DNA of 64,000 nt from [Mycobacterium] manitobense (GCF_025821665.1 NZ_JACKSJ010000062.1:1-64000); one strand, 5' to 3'; numbered from the stretch's first letter, positions 52,381 to 61,622 are shown. A program made the numbers and translations. Notes: generated by a model not told the origin, from the sequence alone.

Positions 52381-53337
52381 TCAGCCCTTGCGGGCCTTCA
52401 CCTTCTCGGTCAGCTGCGGGGTGACCTTGAACAGGTCGCCGACGATGCCGAGGTCGGCGATCTCGAAGATCGGCGCCTCCTCGTCCTTGTTCACCGCGAT
52501 GATCGTCTTCGACGTCTGCATGCCGGCGCGGTGCTGGATCGCCCCGGAGATGCCGAGCGCGATGTACAGCTGCGGCGACACCGTCTTGCCGGTCTGGCCG
52601 ACCTGGAACTGGCCCGGGTAGTAGCCGGAGTCGACCGCGGCACGCGACGCACCGACGGCGCCGCCGAGCGCGTCGGCCAGCTCCTCCACCACGTTGAAGT
52701 TCTCGGCGCTGCCGACACCGCGGCCACCGGACACCACGACCGTGGCCTCGGCGAGCTCGGGACGGTCACCGGCCACCGCGGGCTCTCGCGCGGTGATCCT
52801 GGTGGCGTTCTCCGCCTGCTCCGGCACCTCGACGTTGACGACCTCGCCTGCGCCGTCGGACGGCTCGGCGTCGAGCGAACCGGCGCGCAGCGTGATCACC
52901 GGCAGCTCGCCGGTGGACTCCGCCTCGACGGTGAAGGCGCCACCGAAGATCGAGTGGATGGCCACGCCACCCTCCTTGACCTCGACGACGTCGGTCAGCA
53001 CACCGGACCCGATGCGGGCGGCGAGCCGGCCCGCGATCTCCTTGCCGTCGGCGTTCGACGACAGCAGCACGGCGGCCGGCGACGCCGACTCCACCAGCGA
53101 TGCCAGCACGTCGACCTGCGGGGTGATCAGGTAGTTCTCCGCGTCGTCGGACTCGGCGACGTAGATCTTCGCGGCGCCGGCGGCCTTGAGGCCGTCGACG
53201 AGCGGCTCGGCGGTGCCGGGCTTGCCCACCACGACGGCGGAGGGCTCACCGAGCACGCGGGCGGCGGTGATCAGTTCGGAGGTGACCTTCTTCAGGGCAC
53301 CTTCGGCGTGTTCGACGAACACGAGTACTTCAGCCAT
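52381..53337 (-). CDS. fixB: Electron transfer flavoprotein alpha subunit (FixB)
   Basis: FAD-binding subunit of ETF, which passes electrons from acyl-CoA dehydrogenases to the respiratory chain. 318 residues, as in Rv3028c. The C-terminal FAD site reads [14 protein letters not shown] then [20 protein letters not shown] and [12 protein letters not shown]. It follows fixA by 45 bases with the ATG at 53337. Essential partner of FixA; used in fatty acid beta-oxidation. Confidence 0.97.
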   Translation of the reverse strand: MAEVLVFVEHAEGALKKVTSELITAARVLGEPSAVVVGKPGTAEPLVDGLKAAGAAKIYVAESDDAENYLITPQVDVLASLVESASPAAVLLSSNADGKEIAGRLAARIGSGVLTDVVEVKEGGVAIHSIFGGAFTVEAESTGELPVITLRAGSLDAEPSDGAGEVVNVEVPEQAENATRITAREPAVAGDRPELAEATVVVSGGRGVGSAENFNVVEELADALGGAVGASRAAVDSGYYPGQFQVGQTGKTVSPQLYIALGISGAIQHRAGMQTSKTIIAVNKDEEAPIFEIADLGIVGDLFKVTPQLTEKVKARKG

Positions 53338-53382
53338 GGGTTTGTCTTTCGCCTCTTCTAGGAATGTCTGGTCGGGTCGCGG

Positions 53383-54174
53383 CTAGATGATCTTCTGGGC
53401 CACGAGGTACTCGGCGACCTTCGCGCCGCCCTCGCCCTCGTCGGTGACCTTCTCGCCTGCCGTCTTCGGCGGCTTGGGGGTCGACGACAGCACCTTGGAA
53501 CCGGCATTGGCGACGCCGACCTCGTCGGCCTCGACACCGATCTCAGCCAGCGTGAGCTTGACCACTTCCTTCTTCTTCGCGGCCATGATGCCCTTGAAGG
53601 ACGGGAAGCGCGGCTCGTTGATCTTCTCGTTCACGCTCACCACGGCGGGCAGCGAGGCCTCGAGGGTGAACACGCCGTCGTCGGTCTCCCGCTCGCCGGT
53701 GACCTTGCCGTCCTCGACGCTCAGCTTGCGCACGTGCGTCAGCTGCGGCAGGCCCAGGTACTCGGCGATGATCGCCGGCACGGCGCCGCCCGTGCCGTCG
53801 GTGGCCTCGTTGCCGGCGATGACCAGCTCGGCGCCCTCGATGGTCCCCAGCGCGCGGGCCAGCGCCCACCCGGTCTGGACCATGTCGGAGCCATGCAGCT
53901 GCTCGTCGACTAGGTGGACCGCCTTGTCGGCGCCCATCGACAGCGCCTTACGGATGGCCTCGGTGGCACGCTCCGGCCCGGCGGTCAGCACGGTGACGGT
54001 GCTGTCGTCGCCCTGGCGCTCCTTGATCAGCAGCGCCTCTTCGACCGCACGCTCGTTGATCTCGTCGAGCACGGCGTCGGCGGCTTCCCGGTCGAGCGTG
54101 TAGTCCCCGTCGGACAGCTTCCGCTCGGACCACGTGTCAGGGACCTGTTTGATCAGGACCACGATGTTCGTCAT
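53383..54174 (-). CDS. fixA: Electron transfer flavoprotein beta subunit (FixA)
   Basis: 263 residues, AMP-binding subunit of ETF. The N-terminus IVVLIKQVPDTWSERKLSDGD and the internal ELVIAGNEATDGTGGAVPAIIAEYLGLPQLTHV are family hallmarks. First gene of fixA-fixB; a palindromic site lies in its promoter and probably places it under a repressor of lipid catabolism. Confidence 0.97.
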   Translation of the reverse strand: MTNIVVLIKQVPDTWSERKLSDGDYTLDREAADAVLDEINERAVEEALLIKERQGDDSTVTVLTAGPERATEAIRKALSMGADKAVHLVDEQLHGSDMVQTGWALARALGTIEGAELVIAGNEATDGTGGAVPAIIAEYLGLPQLTHVRKLSVEDGKVTGERETDDGVFTLEASLPAVVSVNEKINEPRFPSFKGIMAAKKKEVVKLTLAEIGVEADEVGVANAGSKVLSSTPKPPKTAGEKVTDEGEGGAKVAEYLVAQKII

Positions 54175-54240
54175 GACTCTGGTTCGTCCTCCTCGGTGAG
54201 GCCGATGGGCCGGCCTGCATTACCACGTTTCAAGCAACTG

Positions 54241-54288
54241 CCACCATGTTACCCGTCGGTAACTTGTGGTGGCCGTACTGACACCATA
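54241..54288 (-). promoter_or_regulatory. fixA promoter with a long imperfect palindrome
   Basis: A -10 TATGGT on the minus strand (54283-54288) is followed downstream by GTTACC-CGTC-GGTAAC (54248-54263). The palindrome is flanked by outer arms CCACCA (54241-54246) and TGGTGG (54267-54272). The whole lies in the early transcribed leader, a typical place for a TetR-type operator. Confidence 0.55.
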
Positions 54289-54377
54289 GCTGGTCGAAGT
54301 TTGCGCGCTGACCTCCCCTAAGCAGGGGCGGCGTGGAGGAACTGTTCGCGAATCGGCCATCGGCGCTTCGCCTGGGT

Positions 54378-54383
54378 TAGCCT
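54378..54383 (+). promoter_or_regulatory. -10 hexamer of the methylglucose polysaccharide operon
   Basis: TAGCCT lies 8 bases before ATG 54392 with no ribosome site, so the methyltransferase mRNA would have at most a 1-2 base leader. Confidence 0.45.
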
Positions 54384-54391
54384 GCCTTCCG

Positions 54392-55189
54392 ATGAGCGCA
54401 TTCCTGACGGGGGCGGTCGGGGACGGCCCTGGCCGGACACCCCCTGCCCTGCCGCTGACCGGCGAGCGGACCATCCCCGGCCTGGCGGAGGAGAACTACT
54501 GGTTCCGCAGGCACGAGGTCGTCTACCGGAGGCTGGCGGCCCGCTGCGCCGATCGCGACGTGCTCGAGGCCGGCTGCGGCGAGGGCTACGGCGCCGACCT
54601 GATCGCCGACGTGGCGCGCCGGGTGATCGGCCTCGACTACGACGAGGCGACCGTCGCCCACGTGCGCGCCCGCTACCCGCGCATCGAGATGCACCACGGC
54701 AACCTGGCCGCGCTCCCGCTGCCCGACGCCTCCGTCGACGTCGTGGTGAATTTCCAGGTGATCGAACACCTCTGGGACCAGCCGCAGTTCGTCGCCGAAT
54801 GCCTGCGGGTGCTGCGGCCCTCCGGCGTCCTGCTGATGTCGACACCGAACAGGATCACGTTCACCCCCGGTAGCGACACCCCGGTCAACCCGTTCCACAC
54901 CCGCGAACTCGATGCCGACGAGCTGACCGAACTGCTGACCGGTGCCGGCTTCGCCCTGGAGGGGATCCACGGCGTCTTCCACGGCCCCGGCCTGACCGCA
55001 CTCGACGCCCGGCACGGCGGCTCGATCATCGACGCCCAGATCGCCCGCGCGGTGGCCGACGCCCCGTGGCCGGCCGACCTGCTGGCCGACGTCGCCGCGG
55101 TCACCGTCGACGACTTCGACCTGACGCCCGCGGCCGAGCGCCCGATCGACGACAGCCTCGATCTGGTGGCGATCGCGGTGCGGCCGTGA
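54392..55189 (+). CDS. SAM-dependent methyltransferase (Rv3030-like, MGLP cluster)
   Basis: 265-residue class I methyltransferase. SAM motif I is VLEAGCGEGYGADLI near residues 51-65, with the acidic residue in GLDYDEATV; the remaining motifs LPDASVDVVVNFQVIEHL and LRPSGVLLMSTPNR fit the family. In M. tuberculosis the gene lies in the cluster making methylglucose lipopolysaccharide and is thought to O-methylate its glucoses. The downstream gene overlaps by four bases. Confidence 0.92.
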   Translation: MSAFLTGAVGDGPGRTPPALPLTGERTIPGLAEENYWFRRHEVVYRRLAARCADRDVLEAGCGEGYGADLIADVARRVIGLDYDEATVAHVRARYPRIEMHHGNLAALPLPDASVDVVVNFQVIEHLWDQPQFVAECLRVLRPSGVLLMSTPNRITFTPGSDTPVNPFHTRELDADELTELLTGAGFALEGIHGVFHGPGLTALDARHGGSIIDAQIARAVADAPWPADLLADVAAVTVDDFDLTPAAERPIDDSLDLVAIAVRP

Positions 55190-56754
55190 CAGATCCGGCG
55201 CCCGCAGTACCTGGGCTCTTCACCCTGGTGCTGCACACGCACCTGCCGTGGCTGGCCCATCACGGCCGCTGGCCGGTCGGCGAGGAGTGGCTCTACCAGT
55301 CGTGGTCGGCGGCCTATCTCCCCCTGATGCGCGTGCTGCGCACGCTGGCCGCCGAAGGCCGGGGACACCTGCTCACCCTCGGGATGACGCCGGTGGTGAC
55401 CGCGCAGCTCGACGACCCGTACTGCCTGACCGGTATGCACCACTGGCTGGCCAACTGGGAGCTACGGGCACTCGAGGCCGCGACACTGCGCACGTCGACC
55501 GCCACCGGCGCGGCCTCCGCCCCGGAGGCGTTACGCGCGTTCGGGGCGCACGAGCACCGGGTGGCGAACGAGGCGCTCGAGGACTTCACCACGCTGTGGC
55601 GCCACGGCGGCAGCCCGCTGCTGCGCGAGCTGATCGACGCCGACGCCATCGAACTGCTGGGCGGGCCGCTCTCGCACCCGTTCCAGCCACTGCTCAACCC
55701 GCGGCTGCGGGAGTTCGCGCTGCGCGAGGGCCTGGCCGACGCCGGCCAGCGGTTCGCCCATGTGCCCACCGGCATCTGGGCGCCGGAGTGCGCCTACGCG
55801 CCCGGCATGGAGACCGAGTACGCCGCCGCGGGCGTCGGGCACTTCATGGTCGACGGGCCGTCGCTGCACGGGGACACCGCGCTGGGCCGCCCGGTCGGCG
55901 CGTCGGATGTCGTCGCGTTCGGCCGTGACCTGCAGGTCAGCTACCGGGTGTGGTCACCGAAGTCCGGCTATCCGGGCCACGGCGCCTACCGCGACTTCCA
56001 CACCCACGACCACGTCACCGGGCTCAAACCGGCCCGGGTCACCGGGCGCAACGTGGCGTCCGAGGACAAGGCGCCGTACGACCCGCAGCGTGCGAGCGCG
56101 GCTGTCGACGGACACGTCGCCGACTTCGTCGACACCGTGCGGCAGCGGCTGATCGCCGAGAGCGAGCGGATCGGCAGGCCCGCGCACGTCGTGGCCGCCT
56201 TCGACACCGAGCTGTTCGGACACTGGTGGTACGAGGGCCCGGAGTGGCTGGCGCGGGTGCTGCGGGCACTCCCCGAAGCCGGCGTCCGGGTCGGCACCCT
56301 CTCCGACGCCGTCGCCGGCGGATTCGTCGGCGCACCGGTCGAACTGCCGCCCAGCTCATGGGGTTCGGGCAAGGACTGGCAGGTGTGGGCGGGCGAGCAG
56401 GTCGCCGACCTGGTGCAGCTCAACAGCGAGGTCGCCGAGACGGCGCTCAGCACCGTCGACAAGGCGCTCGCCCAGACCTCGGCCGTCGGATCGCCATCGG
56501 CGCGTGACCACGTCGCCGACCAGATCCTGCGCGAGACACTGCTGACGGTGTCGAGCGACTGGCCGTTCATGGTCAGCAAGGACTCGGCCGCCGACTACGC
56601 GCGCTACCGCGCCCACCTGCACGCCCACGCCACCCGTGAGATCGCCGGGGCGCTGGCCTCCGGCCGCCGCGACACCGCGCAGCGACTCGCCGACGGCTGG
56701 AACCGCGCCGACGGACTGTTCGGCGCGCTCGACGCCCGACGGCTCCCGCGATGA
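55186..56754 (+). CDS. GH57 family alpha-glucan branching enzyme (Rv3031-like)
   Basis: 522-residue glycoside hydrolase family 57 protein. N-terminal HTHLPWLAHHGRWPVGEEW is a family signature, the catalytic nucleophile is Glu201 (GIWAPECAYAPG) and the acid is Asp340 (AAFDTELFGHWW). The orthologue introduces alpha-1,6 branches into methylglucose lipopolysaccharide precursors. GTG 55186 overlaps the methyltransferase stop by four bases. Confidence 0.95.
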   Translation: MTDPAPAVPGLFTLVLHTHLPWLAHHGRWPVGEEWLYQSWSAAYLPLMRVLRTLAAEGRGHLLTLGMTPVVTAQLDDPYCLTGMHHWLANWELRALEAATLRTSTATGAASAPEALRAFGAHEHRVANEALEDFTTLWRHGGSPLLRELIDADAIELLGGPLSHPFQPLLNPRLREFALREGLADAGQRFAHVPTGIWAPECAYAPGMETEYAAAGVGHFMVDGPSLHGDTALGRPVGASDVVAFGRDLQVSYRVWSPKSGYPGHGAYRDFHTHDHVTGLKPARVTGRNVASEDKAPYDPQRASAAVDGHVADFVDTVRQRLIAESERIGRPAHVVAAFDTELFGHWWYEGPEWLARVLRALPEAGVRVGTLSDAVAGGFVGAPVELPPSSWGSGKDWQVWAGEQVADLVQLNSEVAETALSTVDKALAQTSAVGSPSARDHVADQILRETLLTVSSDWPFMVSKDSAADYARYRAHLHAHATREIAGALASGRRDTAQRLADGWNRADGLFGALDARRLPR

Positions 56755-56773
56755 GCCGGACCCGGTCACGCCC

Positions 56774-58018
56774 ATGAAGGTGCTGATGGTGTCGTGGGAG
56801 TACCCGCCGGTGGTCATCGGCGGACTCGGCCGCCACGTCCACCACCTCGCGACCGCACTGGCAGAGGCCGGTCACGAGGTCGTCGTGCTCAGCCGCCGGC
56901 CAACCGGCACCGATCCCAGCACCCACCCGTCGACGGACGAGTACAGCGAGGGCGTGCGCGTCGTCGCCGCCGCGCAGGATCCGCACGACTTCGACTTCGG
57001 CACCGACATGATGGCCTGGGTCCTCGCGATGGGGCACTCCATGGTCCGGTCGGGCCTCACGCTGCGCCACACCGCCGACGGCGCGCCATGGCGGCCCGAC
57101 GTCGTGCACGCACACGACTGGCTGGTGGCGCATCCGGCCATCGCTCTCGCCGAGTTCTTCGACGTGCCACTCGTCTCCACCATCCACGCCACCGAGGCGG
57201 GCAGGCACTCGGGCTGGGTGTCTGGCAAGATCAGTCGCCAGGTGCACGCGGTCGAATCGTGGCTGGTGCACGAATCCGATTCGCTCATCACGTGTTCGGC
57301 CTCCATGAGCGACGAGATCACCGAACTGTTCGGCCCCGGCCTCGCCGAGGTCCGGGTGATCCGCAACGGCATCGATGCCGGCCTCTGGCCGTTCGCCAGC
57401 CGGCGCGCCCGGAACGGCGCGCCACACCTGTTGTTCGTCGGCCGGCTGGAGTACGAGAAGGGCATCCACGACGCCATCGCCGCGCTTCCGCGGATCCGGC
57501 GCGCGCATCCCGGCACCACACTGACGATCGCCGGTGACGGCACCCAGGAGCAGTGGCTCGTCGAACAGGCACGGAAGCACAAGGTGCGCAAGGCGACACG
57601 ATTCGTCGGGCGGCTCGGACACGATGACCTGGTGGCGATGCTGCACACCGCCGACGCGGCCGTGCTGCCGAGCCACTACGAGCCGTTCGGCATCGTCGCA
57701 CTCGAGGCCGCCGCCACCGGCACCCCCCTGGTGACCACGAATGTGGGCGGACTCGGCGAGGCCGTCATCGACGGGGAGACCGGGATGTCATGCGCTCCGC
57801 GCGATGTCGCGGGGCTCGCGGCCGCCGTCGTCGCGGTGCTCGACGATCCGCAAGCGGCGCAGCGTCATGCCATCGCCGCCCGCGACCGGCTCACCTCCGA
57901 CTTCGACTGGCACACCGTCGCCGCCGACACCGCACAGGTCTACCTGGCGGCCAAACGCGGTGAGCGTGAACCACATCCGCGTCGGCCCACGGTCGAACAC
58001 GCCCTGCCCGGCCGGTAG
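56774..58018 (+). CDS. GT4 alpha-1,4-glucosyltransferase (Rv3032-like)
   Basis: 414 residues, same as Rv3032, a glycogen-synthase-like GT4 glycosyltransferase that elongates the alpha-1,4-glucan of methylglucose lipopolysaccharide. The N-terminal KVLMVSWEYPPVVIGGLGRHVHHLA contains the K-x-G-G-type acceptor loop, with LLFVGRLEYEKGIHDAI in the middle. The C-terminal nucleotide-sugar motif PSHYEPFGIVALEAAATGTP carries the catalytic E-x7-E. ATG 56774 is 19 bases after the GH57 stop. Confidence 0.95.
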   Translation: MKVLMVSWEYPPVVIGGLGRHVHHLATALAEAGHEVVVLSRRPTGTDPSTHPSTDEYSEGVRVVAAAQDPHDFDFGTDMMAWVLAMGHSMVRSGLTLRHTADGAPWRPDVVHAHDWLVAHPAIALAEFFDVPLVSTIHATEAGRHSGWVSGKISRQVHAVESWLVHESDSLITCSASMSDEITELFGPGLAEVRVIRNGIDAGLWPFASRRARNGAPHLLFVGRLEYEKGIHDAIAALPRIRRAHPGTTLTIAGDGTQEQWLVEQARKHKVRKATRFVGRLGHDDLVAMLHTADAAVLPSHYEPFGIVALEAAATGTPLVTTNVGGLGEAVIDGETGMSCAPRDVAGLAAAVVAVLDDPQAAQRHAIAARDRLTSDFDWHTVAADTAQVYLAAKRGEREPHPRRPTVEHALPGR

Positions 58019-58026
58019 CCGGTACA

Positions 58027-58386
58027 TCAACCGCCCGACGTCCCCGTCCAATACTCGGCGATGCGCCCGTCGGCGATGCGCAGGATGTCATTGCCGGAGA
58101 ACCGCGCCTCGCCCGAACTGTGCCGACCGTGCCCGATCCACCGTCCGGCCATCAGCTCCCCGTCGGTGAACGGGCCCAGCACGATCTGGAAGGTGAGCTC
58201 CTCGAAAGCGGAGCGGGTCTCGTCGATGATCGCCGCCAGTTCCACCGTGCCGCGGATGTCCCGGCCGGGCCAGTGGCCGACGAAGTCGTCGGCGACCAGG
58301 TCGGCGGGCACCCGCCCGCCGGACCACACCTCGTGCACCCACCTCTCGAACAGCGTTGCCGTTCCACCGGACTCGCTCATGTCCAT
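58027..58386 (-). CDS. SnoaL-like/NTF2-fold protein
   Basis: 119 residues of the SnoaL-type polyketide cyclase/NTF2 fold: FERWVHEVWSGGRVPADLVADDFVGH, AFEELTFQIVLGPFTDGELMAGRW, ILRIADGRIAEYW. Function unknown; the Asp/His residues of the SnoaL cavity are suggested but not verified. ATG 58386 has GGAG five bases upstream. It follows the DoxX-like gene by 12 bases, probably in one operon. Confidence 0.82.
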   Translation of the reverse strand: MDMSESGGTATLFERWVHEVWSGGRVPADLVADDFVGHWPGRDIRGTVELAAIIDETRSAFEELTFQIVLGPFTDGELMAGRWIGHGRHSSGEARFSGNDILRIADGRIAEYWTGTSGG

Positions 58387-58398
58387 CCTTTCTCCGGT

Positions 58399-58758
58399 TC
58401 AGACGAGGAAGCAGAAGACGCCGACGGCTAGGCAGATGACGAGCATGCCCGTCGCGTTGAGGAACAGATTCCGGCCGTAATCGCGGGCGCGGACATGGGC
58501 GGCGACGGCACACAGGAAGTACGCCACGAGCGCCGCGCAGGTCAACGCCGCCAGGTGAGGGATCCAGAGCCCGGCCACCAGCCCGGCCGCGGCGGCCAGT
58601 TTGATCGGCGGCATCAGCCACCAGAGGCGTTGCGGCCAGTTGACCCCCCGGAAGCAGTCTGCGATGAATGCGGCCGGCTTGATGCACAGAACCGCGTCCA
58701 CGAGCTGAATGGCCGCCAGCACCACGACGGGCCACTGCGGGTCGGGTAGCGACGTCAC
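58399..58758 (-). CDS. DoxX-like small membrane protein
   Basis: 119 residues with four hydrophobic helices (about 10-30, 46-64, 68-86, 96-116), the DoxX-like topology. Contains the loop CFRGVNWPQRLWWLMPPIKLAAA. Function unknown. GTG 58758 lies 7 bases after TATGGT (58766-58771), leaderless. This promoter overlaps one of two operator-like palindromes shared with the TetR gene upstream. Confidence 0.82.
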   Translation of the reverse strand: MTSLPDPQWPVVVLAAIQLVDAVLCIKPAAFIADCFRGVNWPQRLWWLMPPIKLAAAAGLVAGLWIPHLAALTCAALVAYFLCAVAAHVRARDYGRNLFLNATGMLVICLAVGVFCFLV

Positions 58759-58765
58759 GAATCAA

Positions 58766-58783
58766 ACCATACCGTACCGTATG
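58766..58783. promoter_or_regulatory. DoxX-like operon promoter with CATAC-N6-GTATG palindrome
   Basis: CATAC-N6-GTATG (58768-58783) overlaps the -10 TATGGT of the leaderless DoxX-like gene (58766-58771 on the minus strand). An identical palindrome occurs at 59385-59400 upstream of the TetR gene, so both are probably sites for that regulator. Confidence 0.65.
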
Positions 58784-58790
58784 CTTTGGC

Positions 58791-59360
58791 TCAAGCGTCC
58801 GATCCGGGGACGAGCGGCAGCAACGTCTCGTAGACGCGCCCCAGTTCCTCGGGCTCGACGGGCGGAACCGACACCGCAGCGCCGAGGGCGACGAGATACG
58901 GCAGCAGTGCGGCCACCCGCGCATCGGCGTCGGTCTCGACATGGGGGCGCCAGATCCGCTGGAGAGCCGTCAGCCTGGCCCTGTCGATGCGACCCTGCAC
59001 CCGGTTGACCTCGTCGTCCCAGGTCGCCCACGCACGGACCGCCAATTCGAGCTGGGGACGGTAAAGGCCATCTCCCCCAGCGGAAACGAGACCGGTGAGC
59101 CGGGTCAGCACGGCGCGGGCATCACCGGGCGCCCGGGCGGCGTCGATCTCGCGCTCCATGGCATCGACGGCCATCGCCTCGAAATGCGCGAGCAGTTCCC
59201 GCTTGTAGCCGTCGGCACCGCTGAAGTGATGGTGGAACGAGCCCTTCGACAACTTCAGCCTGGCCGCGATGCGGTCGATCCGCAAACCGCTCGCGCCGTC
59301 GGCGGCCAGCACCCGAAGGCCGGCATCCAGCCACTTCTCCCGCGTGTTGTTCCTGTTCAC
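58791..59360 (-). CDS. TetR-family transcriptional regulator (second)
   Basis: 189 residues: helix-turn-helix residues about 8-50 (REKWLDAGLRVLAADGASGLR then RLKLSKGSFHHHFSGADGY), C-terminal effector domain with few recognisable motifs. GTG 59360 has GAGG five bases upstream. It sits upstream of the DoxX-like and SnoaL-like genes on the same strand, with CATAC-N6-GTATG sites before itself and before them, consistent with self-repression and control of the pair. Confidence 0.93.
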   Translation of the reverse strand: MNRNNTREKWLDAGLRVLAADGASGLRIDRIAARLKLSKGSFHHHFSGADGYKRELLAHFEAMAVDAMEREIDAARAPGDARAVLTRLTGLVSAGGDGLYRPQLELAVRAWATWDDEVNRVQGRIDRARLTALQRIWRPHVETDADARVAALLPYLVALGAAVSVPPVEPEELGRVYETLLPLVPGSDA

Positions 59361-59382
59361 GAACGCCTCGACATGAGGTCAT

Positions 59383-59400
59383 ATCATACTGGACCGTATG
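59383..59400. promoter_or_regulatory. TetR gene promoter with CATAC-N6-GTATG palindrome
   Basis: The palindrome at 59385-59400 has the same arms and spacing as 58768-58783. The TetR gene's -10 TATGAT (59383-59388, minus) is embedded in it, so binding would block transcription. The short leader carries GAGG for the GTG start. Confidence 0.65.
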
Positions 59401-59448
59401 GTTTGGTAAGACGAGCGACGCGTCGAGTTCCACAGTTCGGAACAGGGG

Positions 59449-60186
59449 TCAGCGGGCGGCTTTCTTGCGTTCGATGTCGGCCAGCGCCGCGGCGAGTTCG
59501 GCGCGCTGGGCGGCCGAGGTCTCCCAGGCGAGCTTGCGGTTCTTGACCACCTTCGCCGGGGCGCCGACGGCGATCGAGAAGTCCGGGACGTCGCCCCTGA
59601 CCACCGCGTGCGAGCCCAGCACACAGCCGCGCCCGACGGTGGTGTTGCGCAGCACGGTGACCTTGACGCCGACCCAGGTGTCGGGCCCGATCCGCACCGG
59701 ACCCTTGACGATGCCCTGGTCCTTGATCGGCAGGTCGATGTTGTCCATCCGGTGGTCGAAGTCGCAGATGTAGCACCAGTCGGCCATCAGCACCGAATCT
59801 CCCAGCTCGATGTCGAGGTAGGTGTTGATCACGTTGTCGCGGCCCAGCACCACCTTGTCGCCGATGCGCAGCGATCCCTCGTGGCAGCGGATCGTGTTCT
59901 TGTCTCCGATGTGCACCCAGCGGCCGATCTCCATCGTCGACAGCTCCGGGGTCGCCTCGATCTCCACGCCCTTGCCCAGGAACACCATGCCGCGGGTGAT
60001 GATGTGCGGGTTGCGCAGCTTGAACTTCAGCAGCCGCCAGTAGCGCACCAGGTACCACGGCGTGTACGCCTTATTGGCCAGCACCCACTTCAGCGAGGCC
60101 ACGGTGAGGAAATTCGCCTGACGCGGATCGCCCAGCCGCGAGCCGCGCCAGCGCTTGTGCAACGGCGCACCCCACATCGTCGTCAT
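59449..60186 (-). CDS. Hexapeptide-repeat acyltransferase (Rv3034c-like)
   Basis: 245 residues. Left-handed beta-helix repeats span residues about 70-190, with the acetyltransferase signature GPVRIGPDTWVGVKVTVLRN, then TTVGRGCVLGSHAVVRGDVPD and a C-terminal basic helix. Substrate unknown; family members acetylate sugars or other small molecules. ATG 60186 lies 8 bases after TAGGCT (60195-60200), near-leaderless. The TetR gene before it is on the same strand, 88 bases away. Confidence 0.9.
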   Translation of the reverse strand: MTTMWGAPLHKRWRGSRLGDPRQANFLTVASLKWVLANKAYTPWYLVRYWRLLKFKLRNPHIITRGMVFLGKGVEIEATPELSTMEIGRWVHIGDKNTIRCHEGSLRIGDKVVLGRDNVINTYLDIELGDSVLMADWCYICDFDHRMDNIDLPIKDQGIVKGPVRIGPDTWVGVKVTVLRNTTVGRGCVLGSHAVVRGDVPDFSIAVGAPAKVVKNRKLAWETSAAQRAELAAALADIERKKAAR

Positions 60187-60327
60187 GGCCGCAAAGCCTA
60201 CGCGAGCACCAGGTCTGGTTTCCCGGGTCGCCGCGTCACGCTTGCCGGGTGGCCGGGGCGCCGCCCCACCGGGTTACCCTCACGTGGGCCGCGCATCACG
60301 CCCGGACGAGAGGACTGACGGAGCACT

Positions 60328-61611
60328 GTGTACCGGCGACTGACCGTGCTGGTGATGACGGCGCTGCTCGCGGGCGTGCTCGCCGGTTGCGGGGACACCG
60401 ACGGCTGGGTCGAGTCGAAGGCCGCCTCGGGGTGGTCCGCCCAGTACGGCGACGCCGCGAACAGCAGCTACACCGCCGACGCCGGGCCGGGAGCCCTCAC
60501 GCTGGAGTGGACCCGGTCGGTCAAGGGTGACCTCGGCGCCGCCGTCGCGCTGGGTTCCGGCAACTTTCTGGCCGCCAATGCGCAGACGCCGGCGGGCTGC
60601 TCACTGATGGTGTGGGAGTTCGACAACCTCGCGCGACAGCGCTGGTGCACGCGGCTGGTGCAGGGCGGCGGCGGAGCCAGTCCCCTCTTCGACGGATTCG
60701 ACAACCTCTACGTCGGCCAGCCCGGCGCCATCGTGTCCTTCCCGCCGACGCAATGGATCCGCTGGCGCCAGCCGGTCATCGGCATGCCCACCACCCCGCG
60801 CCTGCTCACCGACGGGCTGTTGCTGGTGGTGACGCACCTAGGCCAGGTGCTGACCTTCGACGGGCACCGTGGAACGGTGGAGGGCGCGCCGCTCGACCTG
60901 GTCGCGGGTGTCGATCCCACGGACTCCGTGCGCGGCCTCGCCGACTGCCGGACCGCCCGGCGCGGCTGCCCGGTGGCGGCGGCGCCGGCGTTCTCGGCGC
61001 AGACCGGCACCGTGGTGCTGACGCTGTGGGAGCCCGGCGCCGACGCGCCCGTCCTCGTCGGACTGCGCTACCGCGCCGGTCAGCGCCCACTGCTGACCCG
61101 CGAGTGGACCAGTGAGGCGGTAGGACGCGGGCCCTTGGCCAGCCCGGTGCTGTCCGCCGACGGCGCCACCGTCTACGTCAACGGCCGCGACTCGCGGCTG
61201 TGGGCATTGAACAGCGCCGACGGCACGCCGAAGTGGTCGGTGCCGCTGGAGTACCTCGCGCAGACCCCGCCGTCGGTGTCGCCCGACGGGCTGATCCTCA
61301 CCGGCGGCGGCCCCGGCTCGCGCCTGCTCGCCGTCCGCGACGAGGGTGACCGCGGCGAAGTCGCCTGGACCCGCGACGACGTCGCGCCGCTGACCACCGC
61401 CAGCCGGGCCGGTGCGCTCGCCTACACGGTGGTCCCCGACGGCGAGCGCGGGCAGGCGCTGTTGGTCGTCGACGCAGGCGACGGCCGCACGGTGAACAGC
61501 TATCCGCTGCCGGAGGCCACCGGGTGGCCGGTAGGGGTGTCGATCGCGCACGACGGTCGCATCGTCACCGCCACCAGCGACGGTCAGGTGTACGGCTTCG
61601 CGCCGGCCTGA
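60328..61611 (+). CDS. Exported lipoprotein with PQQ/WD-like propeller repeats (Rv3035-like)
   Basis: 427 residues. Signal peptide (1-21) ends in the lipobox LAGC. The mature protein has repeated blades such as GDAANSSYTADAGPGAL, SPLFDGFDNLYVG, LLADGATVYVNGRDSRLWAL and ATSDGQVYGFAPA, typical of PQQ-like beta-propellers. Function unknown; may be a scaffold or sensor in the cell envelope. GTG 60328 has GGAG four bases upstream. Convergent with the next gene. Confidence 0.9.
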   Translation: MYRRLTVLVMTALLAGVLAGCGDTDGWVESKAASGWSAQYGDAANSSYTADAGPGALTLEWTRSVKGDLGAAVALGSGNFLAANAQTPAGCSLMVWEFDNLARQRWCTRLVQGGGGASPLFDGFDNLYVGQPGAIVSFPPTQWIRWRQPVIGMPTTPRLLTDGLLLVVTHLGQVLTFDGHRGTVEGAPLDLVAGVDPTDSVRGLADCRTARRGCPVAAAPAFSAQTGTVVLTLWEPGADAPVLVGLRYRAGQRPLLTREWTSEAVGRGPLASPVLSADGATVYVNGRDSRLWALNSADGTPKWSVPLEYLAQTPPSVSPDGLILTGGGPGSRLLAVRDEGDRGEVAWTRDDVAPLTTASRAGALAYTVVPDGERGQALLVVDAGDGRTVNSYPLPEATGWPVGVSIAHDGRIVTATSDGQVYGFAPA

Positions 61612-61622
61612 TATATCGGCTC

